DNA of 64,000 bases from Betaproteobacteria bacterium SCN1 (GTDB lineage Bacteria > Pseudomonadota > Gammaproteobacteria > Burkholderiales > Thiobacillaceae): assembly GCA_008923315.1 (NCBI GenBank), contig WBSF01000004.1, positions 1 through 64,000 on the forward strand, written 5' to 3'. This document shows positions 46,433 to 55,000 of the stretch, piece after piece. The notes under the pieces are model-generated. The model was not told where the DNA came from. It made no database searches and worked only from the letters and a program-made list of their open reading frames with translations. The stretch's first letter is position 1, and the number at the start of each line of letters is the position of its first letter. The position numbers were made by a program, and so were the translations under genes.

Positions 46433-47097
46433 GACGCCTGCTTGCACTCGCCGCGCTGACGCTGCTCGCCGCCTGCGGCAGCAGTGGCCCGCCGCCACCT
46501 GACTGGAAAACCGATGCGGCCGACCTGATCGAACGCTATGCGAAACATGCATTGCGCGGCGAGAACACGCTCGCCGAACGTTATTTCCAGCAGGCGGTTG
46601 CCGCCACCGGCGGCGCGGGACGCGTAGCCGAAACCGCTCGCCTGTGGCTGGCCCGTTGCGCGGTGCGCCGTGCCATGCTGATCGACGACGCCTGCGCCGA
46701 ATACGCCGATCTTGCCACTGTCGAGACCACCCCTGCGGATCGTGCCTATTTCCGTTTCATCACCCTGGACTGGAACGGGATCGACCCCGCGCTGCTGCCC
46801 GCCCAGCACCGCGACCTGGCGGCAGCGCTCCCCGACAGGCGCCGCGACGTGCCCGCGCGCGTCACCGATCCGCTTGCCCGTCTGCTCGAAGCGAGCCTGC
46901 TCGTGATGCGCCGCGAGCACGATGCATCCATACTGGAACTGGCCACCGAAACGGCTTCGGCGCAGGGTTGGCGTCAACCTTTGCTGACTTATCTGACGCT
47001 GCGGCGCCAACAGGCCGAAACTGCCGGCCAGCAGGAGCTGGCCGACCGGTTGACGCGCCGGATACGCCTCGTCGAAACCAGTCTCGGCCCCCCCTGA
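46429..47097 (+). CDS. outer-membrane-type lipoprotein of the Mla-like operon
   Basis: A 222-residue lipoprotein: signal peptide with lipobox LLAAC (Cys at about residue 16), then a Pro stretch and an all-helical domain resembling TPR-like repeats (RYAKHALRGENTLAERYFQQ). Position +2 Gly after the Cys favours outer-membrane sorting. It is translationally coupled to the MlaD gene, so it may act as the outer-membrane end of the lipid path, where other systems use a PqiC-like protein. No direct family match is clear to me. Confidence 0.72.
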   Translation: MRRLLALAALTLLAACGSSGPPPPDWKTDAADLIERYAKHALRGENTLAERYFQQAVAATGGAGRVAETARLWLARCAVRRAMLIDDACAEYADLATVETTPADRAYFRFITLDWNGIDPALLPAQHRDLAAALPDRRRDVPARVTDPLARLLEASLLVMRREHDASILELATETASAQGWRQPLLTYLTLRRQQAETAGQQELADRLTRRIRLVETSLGPP

Positions 47098-47115
47098 TGC
47101 CACATTGCGGCGTAC

Positions 47116-47170
47116 ATATATAAGAAATTTATAACTTAATAATATTAATAATCTTGCATATATATTCCCT
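47116..47170 (+). promoter_or_regulatory. AT-rich promoter region with TTAATA-A-TATTAA dyad
   Basis: The 55 bases are overwhelmingly A/T in a GC-rich genome and contain the perfect dyad TTAATAATATTAA at 47136-47148, flanked by ATATATAAG and CTTGCATATATAT near-inverted segments. It lies just upstream of the YeeE genes and fits an ArsR-type (BigR/SqrR-like) sulfur-responsive operator, but the regulator is unidentified. Confidence 0.45.
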
Positions 47171-47214
47171 GCGCCCCTAGCATGCGTCCTTTTCGTCACA
47201 AGGACACGCGCCCC

Positions 47215-47778
47215 ATGCTGGATTGGCTCTATGCACCCTGGCCCTGGTACGTGACCGGCCCGTTGATCGGTCTCATGGTCCCGCTCATGCTCTGGATCGG
47301 CAACCGCTCGTTCGGCATTTCATCGAACTTGCGCCACATGTGCGCCATGGCCCAGCCCAAAGGCATCGGCGTCGATTTTTTCCAGTACAACTGGCGTGAG
47401 CACAACTGGAGCCTGGTTTTCGCACTGGGCACCGTGCTTGGCGGCCTATTGGCCGGCGTCGTATTCGCCAACCCCGATCCGGTCGATCTCTCGGTCGCCG
47501 CACTGACCATGTTTTCGAACTGGAACGTACCCATCGCGGGCGGTTTTCTGCCGCCCGTGCTGTTCGATCTGACCTGGCTCTCGGTGTTCGTCATGTTCAC
47601 CGGCGGCGTACTGGTCGGCTTCGGCACGCGCTATGCCAGCGGCTGCACTTCGGGGCACGCGATCACCGGCCTGTCGACCCTGCAACGGCAATCCCTGCTG
47701 GCCGTGCTCGGCATCTTCGCCGGCGGCCTGTTTTCGGCGCATTTCATCACGCCCCACCTGTTTTCGCTTTTCTGGTGA
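47215..47778 (+). CDS. YeeE/YedE-type sulfur transporter, first half
   Basis: A 187-residue membrane protein with four or five helices. The key motif of the family, [14 protein letters not shown], sits near residue 145; the central Cys binds thiosulfate in TsuA. A second Cys lies in [12 protein letters not shown]. The ATG at 47215 follows an AAGGA; a longer start at 47182 is possible. It overlaps the second-half gene by four bases. Together they make the split form of YeeE found in many sulfur bacteria, probably importing thiosulfate or related sulfur compounds. Confidence 0.87.
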   Translation: MLDWLYAPWPWYVTGPLIGLMVPLMLWIGNRSFGISSNLRHMCAMAQPKGIGVDFFQYNWREHNWSLVFALGTVLGGLLAGVVFANPDPVDLSVAALTMFSNWNVPIAGGFLPPVLFDLTWLSVFVMFTGGVLVGFGTRYASGCTSGHAITGLSTLQRQSLLAVLGIFAGGLFSAHFITPHLFSLFW

Positions 47779-48200
47779 ACCACATGCGCTTCCTGCCCTA
47801 TCTGCTCGCCGGCCTGGCCTTCGGCTTCGTACTCGTCAAATCCGAAGCGGCTTCCTGGTACCGGATCATGGAAATGTTCCATTTCCAGTCCTTCCATATG
47901 TTCGGCATCATGGCCACGGCCATCGCGACCGGCCTCGCAGGAATCCGCCTCCTCAAACGCCGCGACCGCCTGCACACCCTCGAAGGCGAGGTCATCGCGA
48001 TTCCGGAAAAACCGCCCGGCCACCTCAACTATGTCCTCGGCGGCATCATTTTCGGGCTCGGATGGGGTGTCATCGGCCTTTGTCCGGGTCCGATATTCGC
48101 CCTGGTCGGCATGGGTTCGATCGGCGCGCTCGCCGCGCTGGCGGGGGCCCTCCACGGCACCTGGCTCTACGGCTACCTCAAGAACCGGCTGCCGCATTGA
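47775..48200 (+). CDS. YeeE/YedE-type sulfur transporter, second half
   Basis: A 141-residue membrane protein with four helices; the motif GVIGLCPGPIFALVGMG near residue 100 holds the Cys of this half (normally GxCPGP). GTG 47775 overlaps the previous stop (GTGA); ATG 47784 is the alternative. It must pair with the first-half protein. An SCP2-like secreted protein follows after 91 bases with its own strong ribosome site. Confidence 0.87.
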   Translation: MNHMRFLPYLLAGLAFGFVLVKSEAASWYRIMEMFHFQSFHMFGIMATAIATGLAGIRLLKRRDRLHTLEGEVIAIPEKPPGHLNYVLGGIIFGLGWGVIGLCPGPIFALVGMGSIGALAALAGALHGTWLYGYLKNRLPH

Positions 48201-48291
48201 CAGCGTGGCAGCGCATCGCTACCGTGCCGCTACGGAGAGCATTCTTCGTATACCACCACAAGTTGTAACCCTATTGCAGGAGGAGAAAACC

Positions 48292-48801
48292 ATGAAACAC
48301 GCAGCACTCGTTGCGGCCTTGCTGACCGCGTTCGCCGGCACCGCATATGCCGCGGCGCCGATGATGTCCCCGGAATGGACCGCCCAGGCCTGCGATGCCT
48401 GGAACAAGGACGCCGACCTGACCACCGGCCTGGCCGACAAGTGGATCAAGAACGACAAGGGCCGCGGCTACAAGATCATCCATCTGTACCGCACCGACTG
48501 CGGCGAGGCGACGGCGACCGAACTGAAGATCGTGGCCAAGGACGGCAAGGCGATGTGCGTGTACGGCGGCGCCGTGCAGAACGCCCAGCTGGACGACTCG
48601 GTCGACTACGTCATGCATGCCGAAACCAAACGCTGGGAGGAGATGGGCGCGGGCGAATACGGTCCCATGAAGGCGATGACCTTCCGCCGCCTGAAATTTA
48701 CCGGCCCCATGATGGAGGCCATGGGTGTGATGGGCCCGTTCGAAGCCTTCCTCAAGCTGCCGGGCAAGATTCCGGGCGACAAGGCCTGCCCCGCCAAATA
48801 A
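48292..48801 (+). CDS. secreted SCP2-like domain protein
   Basis: A 169-residue exported protein with signal peptide MKHAALVAALLTAFAGTAYA and a strong AGGAGGAG ribosome site. The mature part has a helical start with a Cys (WTAQACDAWNKD), another at YRTDCGEATATEL and CVYGGAVQNAQL, then a Met-rich middle (MKAMTFRRLKFTGPMMEAM) and closes with DKACPAK. It resembles SCP2-fold proteins seen next to YeeE genes in sulfur oxidisers; a carrier for a hydrophobic or sulfur ligand is possible. A bidirectional terminator follows. Confidence 0.65.
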   Translation: MKHAALVAALLTAFAGTAYAAAPMMSPEWTAQACDAWNKDADLTTGLADKWIKNDKGRGYKIIHLYRTDCGEATATELKIVAKDGKAMCVYGGAVQNAQLDDSVDYVMHAETKRWEEMGAGEYGPMKAMTFRRLKFTGPMMEAMGVMGPFEAFLKLPGKIPGDKACPAK

Positions 48802-48818
48802 GGTCTGCGTCATGCAAC

Positions 48819-48846
48819 AAAAAAGCCGGGGTGACCCGGCTTTTTT
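48819..48846. terminator. bidirectional terminator
   Basis: AAAAAAGCCGGG / CCCGGCTTTTTT, a perfect 12-bp stem with GTGA loop. T runs on both strands end the SCP2-like gene and the convergent slyD gene. Confidence 0.9.
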
Positions 48847-48863
48847 GTTTTACCAAGGGAATC

Positions 48864-49352
48864 TCAGTGCACCTGCGTACCGGTCGGCACGTCGAGCGGC
48901 CGGCCGTTGCGGATTTCCTCCGGCGTCGCGTCGCGAATGTCCACCACGTTGACGAGGCAGGTGACGCTCTGCCCGGCCAGCGAGGGATTGCCGTCCAGGG
49001 TAAGCTTGCCGTCCTCGATCGCGGTCACGTAGAACGCCTTGGTATCGCCCGCCTCGTTCTGGAAAAGGACCTCGGCGCCGACCCGGCGAAACTCGGGCGG
49101 CACATTGTCGACGGCTTCGACGTAGACCAGGCTCTCGTCGCGTTCGCCATATCCTTCTTCAGGCGAAAGCGCGATCTCGACACGCTCACCGACCGCGCGG
49201 CCATTCACGGCCTGCTCGATCGCGGGCAGGATGCCGCTGTTGGCGCCGTGCACGTAGCCGACGGGAATATCGTGCTGCTCGACGACCATGCCGCGCGCGT
49301 CGAGGATGGAATAGGTGATGAAAACCAGCTTGTTGCGTGTCACGGTAGCCAT
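48864..49352 (-). CDS. slyD: SlyD-like FKBP peptidyl-prolyl isomerase
   Basis: A 162-residue cytoplasmic cis-trans prolyl isomerase with SlyD architecture: split FKBP domain (VTRNKLVFITYSILDARG at the start, LSPEEGYGERDES, then DGNPSLAGQ) with an inserted IF chaperone domain (about 70-130). The long His-rich nickel tail of E. coli SlyD is missing; the end is VPTGTQVH. It therefore serves folding more than metal transfer. ATG 49352 gives the family start MATVTRNKLV. It converges with the SCP2-like gene and diverges from pgi. Confidence 0.92.
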   Translation of the reverse strand: MATVTRNKLVFITYSILDARGMVVEQHDIPVGYVHGANSGILPAIEQAVNGRAVGERVEIALSPEEGYGERDESLVYVEAVDNVPPEFRRVGAEVLFQNEAGDTKAFYVTAIEDGKLTLDGNPSLAGQSVTCLVNVVDIRDATPEEIRNGRPLDVPTGTQVH

Positions 49353-49437
49353 GATGGGGACTCTAAACTGTCGGGAGCGAATGCCGCTATGAAGCCCGTA
49401 TGATACCTTCCGGGGCTGACCCGCACATCGTCCGACC

Positions 49438-51090
49438 ATGAAACCGCTCAAACATCTGCCGGCATGGAAAGCGCTGGAGGCGCATTTCAAGGCCATGCGC
49501 GACTTCGACATGCGCACCGCATTCCGCGAGGACGCCCAGCGCTTCGACCGCCTCTCCCTGCGTTGCGGCAATCTACTGCTCGACTACTCCAAAAACCGCG
49601 TCACGGACGAGACGCTGGCGCTGCTGGCCAGGCTGGCGCGGGAATCCGGCCTCGAAGGCCTGCGCGACGACATGTTCAGCGGCAAGCGCATCAACTTCAC
49701 CGAGGATCGCGCCGTGCTGCACACGGCCCTGCGCGCGCCGGCACGGCCGCCCCTCCTCGTCGAAGGTATCGAAATCGAAGCCGAGGTTGCCCGCGTGCTC
49801 GGGCGCATGCAGCATTTCGTCGAATCGGTGCACAACGGCAGCTGGCGCGGCCACACCGGCAAGCCGATCCGCGACGTGGTGAATATCGGCATCGGCGGGT
49901 CCGACCTCGGCCCGGCGATGGTGTGCCACGCGCTCGACCACTACGCGGTGGAAAGCGTGCGCGTACACTTCGTCTCCAACCTCGACCCGGCCCATCTGGC
50001 GACCACGCTCAAAACGCTTGATCCCGAGACCACGCTCTTCATCGTGGCCTCCAAGACCTTCACCACGCTGGAAACGCTGGCCAACGCCAACTCGGCCAAG
50101 GCCTGGCTGCTCGCCGCACTGCGCGCGCCGGCGGCGGTGGCGCGCCATTTCGTCGCGCTGTCGACCAACGCCCAGGCGGTCGAAGGCTTCGGCATCGATC
50201 CCGAGAACATGTTCATCTTCTGGGACTGGGTCGGCGGCCGCTATTCGCTGTGGTCGGCCATCGGGCTCTCGATCGCGCTGCAGATCGGCTGGGGCAATTT
50301 CCAGGCCCTGCTGGCCGGCGCGCACGCCATGGACCTCCATTTCCGCGAAGCGCCGCTGGACGCCAACATGCCCGCGATTCTCGGCCTGCTCGGCATCTGG
50401 TACGCCAATTTCTGGGGCACCGACACCTACGGCATCTTTCCCTACGATCAGCGTTTGCGCCTGCTCGTGCCCTTCCTGCAGCAGCTCGACATGGAATCGA
50501 ACGGCAAGAACGTCAATCGCGCCAACAAGCGGGTGAACTACAACACCGGCCCCATCGTATGGGGCGCGCCCGGGACCAACGGCCAGCACGCCTTCTTCGA
50601 GCTGGTGCATCAGGGCACGCGGCTGATTCCCACCGACTTTCTGGTCGCAGCGGTCAACCACACGCCGCTCGCCGATCAGCACGAATGGCTGCTCGCCAAC
50701 TGCCTGGCGCAGACCGAAGCGCTGCTCAAGGGCAAATCGCGCGCGGTCATCGAGGCCGAACTGATCGCCCAGGGCATGAGCCGAGAAGAAGCGCGCGCGC
50801 TGGCGCCCCACAAAGTCTTCCCCGGCAACCGGCCGAGCAATACGCTGCTCTACCAGAAGCTCGATCCGCACACGCTGGGCATGCTGATCGCGCTCTACGA
50901 GCACAAGGTTTTCGTGCAGGGGGCGATCTGGCAGATCAACAGCTTCGACCAGTGGGGCGTGGAACTGGGCAAGCAGCTTGCGCCGCCGATCCGCGCCGCG
51001 CTGAGTTCGGTGCGCGTGATCGGCGAGCACGACGGCTCGACCCTGGGCCTCATTGCCGACATCCGCCGGCGGCGCGGGCTCAGTACCTGA
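49438..51090 (+). CDS. pgi: glucose-6-phosphate isomerase
   Basis: Interconverts glucose 6-phosphate and fructose 6-phosphate. The 550-residue protein matches the long bacterial/eukaryal form. Visible are NIGIGGSDLGPAMVCHAL, the VASKTFTTLETLAN phosphate site, the family signature GGRYSLWSAIGLSIALQIG, the catalytic Glu in GTNGQHAFFELVHQG and the late signature VFVQGAIWQINSFDQWGVELG. Its 3' end overlaps the end of the DUF4139 gene by 11 bases on the other strand. No irregularities are seen. Confidence 0.97.
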   Translation: MKPLKHLPAWKALEAHFKAMRDFDMRTAFREDAQRFDRLSLRCGNLLLDYSKNRVTDETLALLARLARESGLEGLRDDMFSGKRINFTEDRAVLHTALRAPARPPLLVEGIEIEAEVARVLGRMQHFVESVHNGSWRGHTGKPIRDVVNIGIGGSDLGPAMVCHALDHYAVESVRVHFVSNLDPAHLATTLKTLDPETTLFIVASKTFTTLETLANANSAKAWLLAALRAPAAVARHFVALSTNAQAVEGFGIDPENMFIFWDWVGGRYSLWSAIGLSIALQIGWGNFQALLAGAHAMDLHFREAPLDANMPAILGLLGIWYANFWGTDTYGIFPYDQRLRLLVPFLQQLDMESNGKNVNRANKRVNYNTGPIVWGAPGTNGQHAFFELVHQGTRLIPTDFLVAAVNHTPLADQHEWLLANCLAQTEALLKGKSRAVIEAELIAQGMSREEARALAPHKVFPGNRPSNTLLYQKLDPHTLGMLIALYEHKVFVQGAIWQINSFDQWGVELGKQLAPPIRAALSSVRVIGEHDGSTLGLIADIRRRRGLST

Positions 51091-52519
51091 CGCGCACGCG
51101 GTAGGTCAGCGTCGCCTGCCCTTCGGCAGGCACCTTCACCTTCCACTCCGCCGTGCCCGAGGCAGCCTGCGTGTGCGGCAGCGATTCGCTCACCATGGTC
51201 CAGTCGCCCGGCATCGGCTCGCGCACGGTCACGGTCACGGGTTCCGGTTTGGCGTTCTTCAGCACGATCTCGTAGGCCGATTCGAACACGTAGTTGTAGC
51301 GCCCGCTGCCGGCCAGCTTCTGGAAGGCGGTCTGCTTCTTGTCGGCGGTCACGTCGAAGGCGTCGCCAAGCTTCAGGCGCACGGTCTCGTTCTTCGGCGT
51401 GTGGTCGATACGGTCCTCGCCGACGAACTGCGCATTGCCCTGGCTGTCCTGCTTGTAGACGCGGATCACGCCCTTGGGTAGCGGAATGCCCAGGCCCTCG
51501 CCCTTGTTCGCGAAGTCGACGAAAACGCCGACCTTCATCTTCTGCCCCAGCTCGCCGTACTGGCCGGAGTAGTAATAGTTCGCGCCTTCGAGCAGGAATT
51601 CCTTCTTCACCGGCACCCGCGTGGCCGACATCAGCGCCACCTGCTTGGTCTGGTTCTCCGCCAGCGTAGTAGGCCGCTGCATGGTATAGAGGTGGTATTC
51701 GAACAGCGATTCCTGCTGCATCTCGGCCGCATCGGCCACCTTGGCGGCCATCGCCATCATCGCGCGCGGCGACGGCTGCGCCTCGCGCACACGGTTGAGG
51801 TCGCCCGCGACCAGCTGCAGTTTCGCGTTGGGGTAAGCCGCGCCGCTCTGGTTGGTAAGCGTCACCCAGCCGTTCAGATCGAGCGCGCTGTCGTCGGCAT
51901 TGAGCTCGGCGACGTAGTCCGCACGCCATGACAGGCCGCCGGTGAGATAGGACAGCTCGAGATGCTGCATGCCCGCGGCCGGATTCAGCAGCGAAATCAC
52001 CAGCGTGGGTTTGTCGCGCAGCGTATCCGGCACGCCCGGGAACGCGATGCGGCCGGGCGCACCGGTCTCGATGCGGTCGGCGAACTTCAGTACGACCCCG
52101 TTGTTGGTCGACAGCACCGTGGCGGTTTCGCGCGTTTCCGCGCCAGTGGCCGGATTGGTGCGGACGACCGTGATTTCACGGCCCACATATTTATCGAGCA
52201 GTTTGGCGGGCGTGAGCAGATCGAAGTCGAAGTTCTGCTCCAGCAGGCGAAAGCCGTCCGGCCGTGCGGCATTGCGGAGTTGTGCAGTCTCCGGCCGCAT
52301 CTGCGCCGAGACTTCGCGCCAGGCCAGACGATTCAGGTCGCGGTCGAGCCGGACCTGGCGCGCATCCTTCACCAGCGCCAGGTTGTCGTTGTAGATCGTG
52401 ACGGCGACGCTTTTCTGATCGGCCGCTGCGGACACGATCTCGTCGCGCGGGGCGGCATGCAGGGACGTGGCGGCGAACGCGCCCGCGATCAGGGTGGACA
52501 GGACGGGGGTGGAATGCAT
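51080..52519 (-). CDS. secreted DUF4139 protein
   Basis: A 479-residue exported protein with signal peptide MHSTPVLSTLIAGAFAATSL. It has an N-terminal barrel-like part (SVAVTIYNDNLALVKDARQV, common in DUF4140/4139 proteins) and a C-terminal DUF4139 domain with repeated beta strands (LSYLTGGLSWRADYVAELN and EFLLEGANYYYSGQYGEL). The family has no proven function; the architecture hints at an envelope adhesion or scaffold protein. ATG 52519 is followed by the signal peptide at once; the frame to 53014 is out of keeping. Tail-to-tail overlap with pgi. Confidence 0.85.
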   Translation of the reverse strand: MHSTPVLSTLIAGAFAATSLHAAPRDEIVSAAADQKSVAVTIYNDNLALVKDARQVRLDRDLNRLAWREVSAQMRPETAQLRNAARPDGFRLLEQNFDFDLLTPAKLLDKYVGREITVVRTNPATGAETRETATVLSTNNGVVLKFADRIETGAPGRIAFPGVPDTLRDKPTLVISLLNPAAGMQHLELSYLTGGLSWRADYVAELNADDSALDLNGWVTLTNQSGAAYPNAKLQLVAGDLNRVREAQPSPRAMMAMAAKVADAAEMQQESLFEYHLYTMQRPTTLAENQTKQVALMSATRVPVKKEFLLEGANYYYSGQYGELGQKMKVGVFVDFANKGEGLGIPLPKGVIRVYKQDSQGNAQFVGEDRIDHTPKNETVRLKLGDAFDVTADKKQTAFQKLAGSGRYNYVFESAYEIVLKNAKPEPVTVTVREPMPGDWTMVSESLPHTQAASGTAEWKVKVPAEGQATLTYRVRVRY

Positions 52520-52636
52520 GACTGTGGTCTCCTCGTTTGGATGGACAGGCGCAGTTGCGCACCCGCATCTTGACCGATTCGCACCAGATTGGGTTCGCGG
52601 CGCTAGAATGCGCTTACAAAAATTTTCAGCCTTGCC

Positions 52637-53926
52637 ATGATCTCGGACGATTCCCAACCCTCGCGCATCGTCGGCGGCGGCATCAACACCGGCGAATCCG
52701 AACAGTCCGTCGCCGTTACCCAGATGCTCGGGGCGGGAAGCGACGCGCCCACCCGCGAAGCGGACCTGCGCGCACGCTTTCTGTCCTTCGAACCGATCTT
52801 CGACAGTGCGTCCGAACTCGTCGCGCACCAACTGGTCCTGCGCGGGCAGATCGCGCCGCCGGATGCGGCCCCCGAATTGCAGCGCATGGACGAGGACATG
52901 TTGCTGACCGGCCTGTTTTCGCTGGTGCAGGACGGACTGACAGGTTCCCTGCCCCTCATGGTTCAGATCAGCGCCGAAATCCTGTTCAGCGACGTCCTGC
53001 ACGAAATCCGCCATCCCGCCCTGGTCTGGCGCGTAAACGTCGACGACACGCAGCAGCTTGCCCGCGTGCTCGCGCTACAGGACGAGGGCATGCGTTTCTG
53101 CCCAGCCCTGAACCCCGGCAATGCTGTCGTCCTCGACAGTCTGCAGGCCTGGCAGTTTCTCGCCTGCCGGGCCGACTGCGCCGCGCCGCCCACGGGTGCC
53201 CGCCTGATCGTCGAGGGCGTCGCCGGCACGGCCCGGCAGCAATGGCCGGCCGGCACCTGGTTCAAGAGCGGCGCATTGCCGGACGACACCCTGCCAGGCA
53301 GGGATGCGCAGGATGCGACCATGCAGGTCGATCTGCTCGCCATCGCGCTCGGCCATTCGGTCGAAACGCTGATTTCCTTCGTCAGGCTGAATCCCAAGCT
53401 GGGGCCGCGCCTGCTGGCCATCGCCAACTCGCAGGCAGGCGGTCTCAGCCGACCGGCCGAATCAGCCGCGCACGCCCTGGTCATGCTGGGGCCGCAGCGG
53501 GCCGGCCGCGTCGCCGCCCTGCTTGCGCTGGCCGGCACCCACCCGACCGAAACCACCCGCCAGCACGCGGTAAGCGCACTCACCCGCGCATTGTTCATGG
53601 GCAAGATCACCCGGCTGGGCGCACCTGCCGAGAACGCCGCCGCCGCATTCGAGATCGGCCTGCTCTCGGTTGCGCCGCATGCCCTGAATCTGCCGGTGGA
53701 CGCACTAACGCGCCGGCTGGGCCTGCCCCCGGCAATGGCGCGGGCGCTCTCGGCCGAACCCTCACCCGAAGGCGCGATGCTGCGTCTGGCGCACGCCTGC
53801 GAAACCAATAACGCCGATGCGCTTACGGTCTACGCAAACGCAACCGACATCCCTCTGCACCAGATTTCCGTCGCCTACCTCGACGCCCTGATCGCCGCCT
53901 CGGCGCTGGACGCCGCTCTGATCTGA
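52637..53926 (+). CDS. degenerate EAL plus HDOD signalling protein
   Basis: A 429-residue cytoplasmic protein of the YuxH kind. The N-terminal half (about 45-215) starts like an EAL domain (FLSFEPIFDSASELVAHQLV) but the EAL signature and metal-binding acids are lost, so c-di-GMP cleavage is not expected. The C-terminal half is a HDOD domain (LIALGHSVETLISFVRLN to ALIAASALDA). Such proteins act as regulators in motility or type IV pilus control. It stands alone, divergent from the DUF4139 gene; the promoter lies in the 117-base gap. Confidence 0.78.
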   Translation: MISDDSQPSRIVGGGINTGESEQSVAVTQMLGAGSDAPTREADLRARFLSFEPIFDSASELVAHQLVLRGQIAPPDAAPELQRMDEDMLLTGLFSLVQDGLTGSLPLMVQISAEILFSDVLHEIRHPALVWRVNVDDTQQLARVLALQDEGMRFCPALNPGNAVVLDSLQAWQFLACRADCAAPPTGARLIVEGVAGTARQQWPAGTWFKSGALPDDTLPGRDAQDATMQVDLLAIALGHSVETLISFVRLNPKLGPRLLAIANSQAGGLSRPAESAAHALVMLGPQRAGRVAALLALAGTHPTETTRQHAVSALTRALFMGKITRLGAPAENAAAAFEIGLLSVAPHALNLPVDALTRRLGLPPAMARALSAEPSPEGAMLRLAHACETNNADALTVYANATDIPLHQISVAYLDALIAASALDAALI

Positions 53927-53975
53927 CCGGGCTGGGCCGGAGCGGTAGAATGCGGGTTTTGCCCGCGCTTACGCC

Positions 53976-54773
53976 ATGTCTCCCACCCTGGTTTTCGATA
54001 TCGAAACGATTCCCGATATCCCCGGCTTTGCCGCCGTCAACGGCATCGACACGCAGGGCCTGCCCGCCGCGGAACTCACCGAAATGGCACTGCTCGCCCG
54101 CCGCCAGAAGACCGGCAGCGACTTCATGCCGCTGCACCTGCACCGCGTCGTCGCGATTTCCTGCGTGCTGCGCCACACCGACAAAACCGGCGGCGACCAG
54201 CTCAAGATCTGGTCGCTCGGCGAACGCGACAGCAGCGAAGCCGAACTGATCCAGCGCTTCTACGACGGCATCGAGCGCTATACGCCGCAACTGGTGTCCT
54301 GGAACGGCGGCGGCTTCGACCTGCCGGTGCTGCACTACCGCGGCCTGATCCACGGCGTCGCCGCGCCCCGCTACTGGGACTGGGGCGACGACGACAAGGA
54401 ATTCAAATGGAACAGCTACCTCGGGCGCTACCACACCCGCCATCTCGACCTGATGGACGTGCTGGCCATGTACCAGCCGCGCGCCAACGCGCCGCTCGAC
54501 GACATGGCCAAGCTGTGCGGCTTCCCCGGCAAGCTGGGCATGGACGGTTCGAAAGTGCTGGAGGCATATCAGGCCGGCGAAATCGACGCCATCCGCAACT
54601 ACTGCGAGACCGACGTGATGAACACCTGGCTGGTCTATCTGCGCTTCCAGAAGATGCGCGGCACGCTCAACGAAGCGGCCTACGCCGGTGAAATCGCACT
54701 GGCACGCCATACGGTGGAATCGACCCCCGCACCGCACTGGCAGGAATTCCTGACCGCCTGGACAACATCCTAG
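53976..54773 (+). CDS. PolB-type predicted 3'-5' exonuclease
   Basis: A 265-residue DnaQ-like exonuclease of the type found beside DNA polymerase B. The first metal pair is in FDIETIP (DIE), the second Asp in SWNGGGFDLPVL and the third in RNYCETDVMNTWLVY near residue 214. Such enzymes degrade single-stranded DNA or act in repair. Its TAG stop is supplied by the first bases of the inverted-repeat element beginning at 54769, so the native C-terminus may have been changed by a few residues. Confidence 0.83.
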   Translation: MSPTLVFDIETIPDIPGFAAVNGIDTQGLPAAELTEMALLARRQKTGSDFMPLHLHRVVAISCVLRHTDKTGGDQLKIWSLGERDSSEAELIQRFYDGIERYTPQLVSWNGGGFDLPVLHYRGLIHGVAAPRYWDWGDDDKEFKWNSYLGRYHTRHLDLMDVLAMYQPRANAPLDDMAKLCGFPGKLGMDGSKVLEAYQAGEIDAIRNYCETDVMNTWLVYLRFQKMRGTLNEAAYAGEIALARHTVESTPAPHWQEFLTAWTTS

Positions 54774-55000
54774 AAACCGCAGTTGACCGCTTATCGCTAT
54801 ATACAAAAGCCGTATGAATACTGAATTTCCCGCCTTCGACCGTATTCACCCGAAATGTGGGAACGCTACGCATCCGATGACACGCCTGCTCGTGCGCCTG
54901 TCTTTGTACCCGCAAGGGGCAGGCCGGATTCGTAAAGCCGCTGGTGCGGCAGCCACCCGATCAGACGCACCCCCGGGTGCGTCCAGCTACGGTTTCTAGG
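54769..55000. mobile_element. 232-bp inverted-repeat mini-element (MITE-like)
   Basis: CCTAGAAACCGCAGTTG at the left and CAGCTACGGTTTCTAGG at the right are inverted copies (15 of 17, first 11 perfect). The dinucleotide AT flanks both ends and could be a target duplication. Inside are an AT-rich patch, and a perfect 9+2+9 palindrome at 54964-54983 (GACGCACCC/GGGTGCGTC), but no transposase. The left end provides the exonuclease stop codon; the right end abuts the rlmD ATG. A non-autonomous element is the likely reading. Confidence 0.6.

Noticed and set aside
53000-53811. Alternative frame over the EAL-HDOD gene
   Set aside because: Pro/Arg/Gly-rich translation typical of an out-of-frame shadow; the frame starting 52637 has family features.
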